Made by a program: the position numbers and the translations under genes
The notes under the pieces: model-generated
Told to the model about the DNA's origin: nothing
Seen by the model: only the letters and a program-made list of their open reading frames with translations
Database searches by the model: none
Part shown: one piece after another, positions 42,286 through 45,087 of the stretch
How the letters are laid out: each line of letters starts with the position of its first letter
Numbering within the stretch: the first letter of the stretch is position 1
Source of the DNA: Mesostigma viride
Lineage: Eukaryota; Streptophyta; Mesostigmatophyceae; Mesostigmatales; Mesostigmataceae
Reading direction: 5' to 3'
Assembly (NCBI GenBank): GCA_009746045.1
Contig: RPFO01000306.1
Span: forward strand, 1-45,087
Length of the DNA: 45,087 nucleotides

Positions 42286-42360
42286 ATGGCGAGAAACCTA
42301 ACGGCTGCTCGAGAAGAAATAGCGTCGATGTGGAGGACCGGGGCGGTGGGGGGGGTCTGA
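42286..42360 (+). CDS. Probable true N-terminus of the 42-45 kb protein (24 aa before a frame break)
   Basis: ATG 42286 (MARNLTAAREEIASMWRTG) is the first ATG after the divergent promoter shared with the helicase. The frame ends just after a GGGGGGGG run (42348-42355); the following gene is in the -1 frame immediately beyond it. The G8 run is the likely site of an indel. Confidence 0.5.
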   Translation: MARNLTAAREEIASMWRTGAVGGV

Positions 42361-43367
42361 TGAAATTTCACCAGTATGTAACCGCTCCTCCAAGTCCCTT
42401 TAACGCGGTCGAACTCGCAAACGCGGTCCATCAAGTCGTTTCAATCGGCAAATTCGCCACATTCGTCCATCTGCAGTGGGAGGCGGGGATAAAGAACTTA
42501 GACTCGAAGTATATCACGACCCAGTTTTCTAAAGATATCGTGTCTGACAAACTCAAGTCGATATGGTACAGTCAGCAGAACACGTACGAGGGGATGATGC
42601 TCTGTCAGGTGGTCCTAAATTACGCACGTACCATGAGTGTTGAAGAAGTGAATGCCGTCGTAGACGCCACGTTTCGTCGTGATCGATGCACGCTTTACTT
42701 GGCCCAAAACGGGGGGCAAAACAGTATTGTAATTCGACAGCTCGGGATATCCACAAAGACGTTTGTTGACAACAACGACATCAACAAGTGGCTCGGGTGG
42801 CATGGAAAACCGACGCCTGCCGCCCCGACAGTGGGCGGTTCAAAATGGGGAATAGAGAACAAAGTCACCTGGTCTGGGCTCGGTTTCGATATAGCTCCTA
42901 GCGGGACAAGCTCGACTACAGCGACAGGAAAGACGATCGAAGAGTGTGCTGAGATTTGCGGAAGGGACAATGCAAAGTGCGCAGGGTTCACCTGGAAGCC
43001 TAACCAAGATGTCGCAAACATCGGCGCTTGCTGGTTCAAGTCGGACGTGAAGACGAATCCGATACCGAGCTCGAACGTTTTCTTCACGTTGACGAACCCG
43101 AATTTTCGCAATACCGCCGCTGCAAGTACCCAAATCGGTCAAACTCTCAGTGGATTGGCGACGGCTGGCCAAACAGCCCCGACAGCCCCGACACTTTCGA
43201 ACCCGGAGAAGATGAACATTGTGCGTCAAATTTTTTCCAATGCTGCAAAGGACAACAATGCCAAGTTCAACGTGACTGGTGAAGACAACACTAAAGAGTG
43301 GTCTGCTGATACTATAGATGGGTACATAAAGAACGCTATTTACCCGGCGAACTTACTAATAATATAA
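42360..43367 (+). CDS. Tandem-module PAN/apple-like protein, first part
   Basis: The first in-frame ATG is at 42360 (MKFHQYVTAPP). Order of parts: a helical module with VVLNYARTMSVEEVNAVVD (about residues 82-100); a PAN/apple-like module (KTIEECAEICGRDNAKCAGF, then CWFKSD) with the spacing of C residues expected for a small disulfide-linked domain; an A/T/P-rich linker; and a domain NPEKMNIVRQIFSNAAKDNN resembling the loop inserted in the MCP at 8641. The frame stops at 43365-43367, but the same protein continues in the -1 frame to the window end. Such modules bind carbohydrate or protein, so a virion surface role is plausible. Confidence 0.7.
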   Translation: MKFHQYVTAPPSPFNAVELANAVHQVVSIGKFATFVHLQWEAGIKNLDSKYITTQFSKDIVSDKLKSIWYSQQNTYEGMMLCQVVLNYARTMSVEEVNAVVDATFRRDRCTLYLAQNGGQNSIVIRQLGISTKTFVDNNDINKWLGWHGKPTPAAPTVGGSKWGIENKVTWSGLGFDIAPSGTSSTTATGKTIEECAEICGRDNAKCAGFTWKPNQDVANIGACWFKSDVKTNPIPSSNVFFTLTNPNFRNTAAASTQIGQTLSGLATAGQTAPTAPTLSNPEKMNIVRQIFSNAAKDNNAKFNVTGEDNTKEWSADTIDGYIKNAIYPANLLII

Positions 43368-45087
43368 TCCCCCCTAACAATGCCTTTGTCACAACTTGGA
43401 TTGGGGATGGTGCCGCCGTTACAGGGTTCACGGTTAAGTGGAGGAGTAAAGATCACGGAAAACTGTATGAAACAACGCTGAATTCATCTCAGATTTCAAA
43501 ATACTATACCCCTCCTATCGTTTCCACTGGTTCTTCCTCAAACTCTACGACTGGCTCTACCACTTCAACAAATCAAACCGCTTCTACAAATCCGGCAGTT
43601 ACGTCCTCTAACACGACAGCAGCCGCGGTCGATATACGTCCTACTTACCCAGAGATCGCTGCGTTATGGGCGACGGACCAAGTTCACAACGCGATAAGCG
43701 CTGAATTAGAAAGGGTACAAAAGGGTGCGTGGAGAGAAGAGGATATGCAAAAAATATCCATCAGAACGGTTCGAAGGAGACTCTATGTCCAGAAACTCCT
43801 AACAACGCTCGGAAGAGGACTCTCGATGATGGATCTAGATGTAAACGGGTTGTTGCGGGGATACGTGTCTCGCGAGGCCCTGTCGGCGTTTTTAGACTGG
43901 TCGGCCTGGATCGACGCTGTTAAGAAACAACAAGTTCTAGCAGCTCTCGATCAAGAACTCTCTCTCGTAGAAAAATGGAACCAGGCGACAGGAGAAGCAT
44001 TCGCGGATGGAGTGCCGTTTCTAAGACCTCTTCGAGCCACGTTGCCCGTTTACACAGCGGGACAAGTCTCCGACCCGGTACTGCTGTCCATGTACGCGAG
44101 CTTTATAATGTCTTCTGCTCCTTATTCTGAGCGTGCTCTGGTCAGAACAAAAGCCGTATCGCTGCTTTACCCCGTTCCGAACTTGCCCCCTCCTCCAACT
44201 TCTGAGACTTCCAATTCGAACTCCAACCCAGTGACAGGGACTGCTTCTACATCCTCCGTCGCCCCTGCGACTTTTGAAAACACAGTTTCGAAGATTGCCG
44301 GGTTTTGGAACGCGCAGGATGTTGAGTCTGCCATCAAGACCCATCACAGTTACGCAGAGAGTAACCCTTCGAACGCTTCCAAACTCGTCGAAGAGGTGAA
44401 AAAGTTGTCTCCGATGCTCGTTTGGTCAAAGGCTGTTTATGATAAACGCGGTTCGATCGGCAATATAGAAAGTAAGTATTTTGCGTCGGCATTCACAAAA
44501 TCCGCTGTTCTTTCGGAAGTAAACAAGTCGTATTGGATCGATCGCAGACCTCTGGACGCGACGTATATCCTGAATGCTGCAATGAAATACGCGGGAAGCG
44601 TGACCGAGTCGGAAGCCAACAATGTCGCCGATCCCGTGTTTCGTAGAGATCAGGCGACAAGGTTCATGTCCCTGCCCTCAAACTCGGGTGATGTGGAAAA
44701 GATGATCGAGATGTCCGTGAATACCAAAACGTTTACTTCGGCAGACGACGCAAGGAATTGGATACGTCAAGATGGAGCTTCCATCCGTTACAACGGCAAT
44801 ATTCGGTCAAAAAACCCTTCTCAAGTGTGGGGCGTGTCAAACAACGTCACTTGGACGAGTTCCGGGTTCAACATTACCCCGGCGGGGTCGAGTTCCGACT
44901 CGATGACTGGGGTGACTCTGGAGGCATGCGCTGATGCTTGCTCTAAGGACAATGCCAAATGCGCTGGATTCACGTTTCGGCCTCTTCCTGTCGGTTCGCA
45001 AACGGGCAATTGCTGGTTCAAGTCAGATATCGCAAGTAAAGCGATGCCGAGTTCGGGGCTTTTCTTTACTTTTTCAAACCCTGACTT
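43355..45087 (+). CDS. Tandem-module PAN/apple-like protein, second part (runs off the window)
   Basis: I translated this frame by hand: it is open without a stop from before 43355 to 45087, about 577 codons. It lacks an ATG at its beginning because it continues the 42360 frame. Order: the remainder of the MCP-loop-like domain (NNAFVTTWIGDG ... FTVKWRSKDHGK); an S/T/N-rich linker (43525-43625); a helical region; a second S/N-rich linker (44200-44265); a second copy of the helical module (AAMKYAGSVTESEANNVADP); and a second PAN-like module (ACADACSKDNAKCAGFTF, CWFKSD), at which the window ends. The first and second modules align along their length, so the protein is an internal tandem duplication. 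Confidence 0.75.

Overview
The window reads as a piece of a large eukaryotic DNA virus of the Nucleocytoviricota (giant virus) type, or a copy of one integrated in a host genome. The evidence is three adjacent double-jelly-roll major capsid protein (MCP) genes, a poxvirus D6/D11-like superfamily 2 helicase, two KilA-N proteins, a MYND zinc finger, a phytanoyl-CoA-dioxygenase-like enzyme, large low-complexity virion-type proteins, many small membrane proteins, dense intron-free coding on both strands, and TATA-like boxes directly before the start codons. I saw no ribosomal RNA, tRNA, transposase or CRISPR array. The genus and host cannot be fixed from this window.

Layout. 0-11.3 kb is a rightward virion block: a decayed MCP tail, a KilA-N/nuclease fusion, two giant proteins built of repeated beta-sandwich-like units (626 and 1622 aa), an MCP with a foreign-looking loop insertion and a frame break, and an intact MCP. 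11.6-14.5 kb holds a MYND protein, short repeats and unknown genes. 14.5-21.7 kb looks different: four genes (14512-, 15875-, 17512+, 20690-) have pyrimidine-rich leaders of 75-90 nt, three have a canonical TATAAAA box, and GGTTACG/CCACGG motif arrays lie upstream. Inside it a 1.35-kb gene-free region (19.21-20.56 kb) is a long interrupted palindrome around a 53-bp tandem repeat. 21.8-25.5 kb has the dioxygenase, small zinc-knuckle proteins and the second KilA-N protein. 25.5-36.6 kb is dominated by three large low-complexity proteins sharing an N-terminal HGPGF-like motif. 36.6-42.2 kb is a cluster of small membrane or virion proteins plus the helicase in three pieces. From 42.3 kb to the window end runs a large tandem-repeat protein with two PAN/apple-like modules; most of it is an open frame with no start codon of its own.

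How it fits together. The MCPs, the beta-repeat proteins, the low-complexity proteins and the small membrane proteins look like virion components. The 42-45 kb protein shares a domain with the loop inserted into the second MCP, so the two may have related surface roles. KilA-N, MYND and zinc-knuckle/F-box-like proteins look like regulators or host-interaction factors.

Main caveat: about a dozen genes are broken by single frame shifts, most of them in the -1 sense and several at G homopolymers. This fits uncorrected long-read indels at least as well as real gene decay or programmed frameshifting, so every split gene here is provisional.
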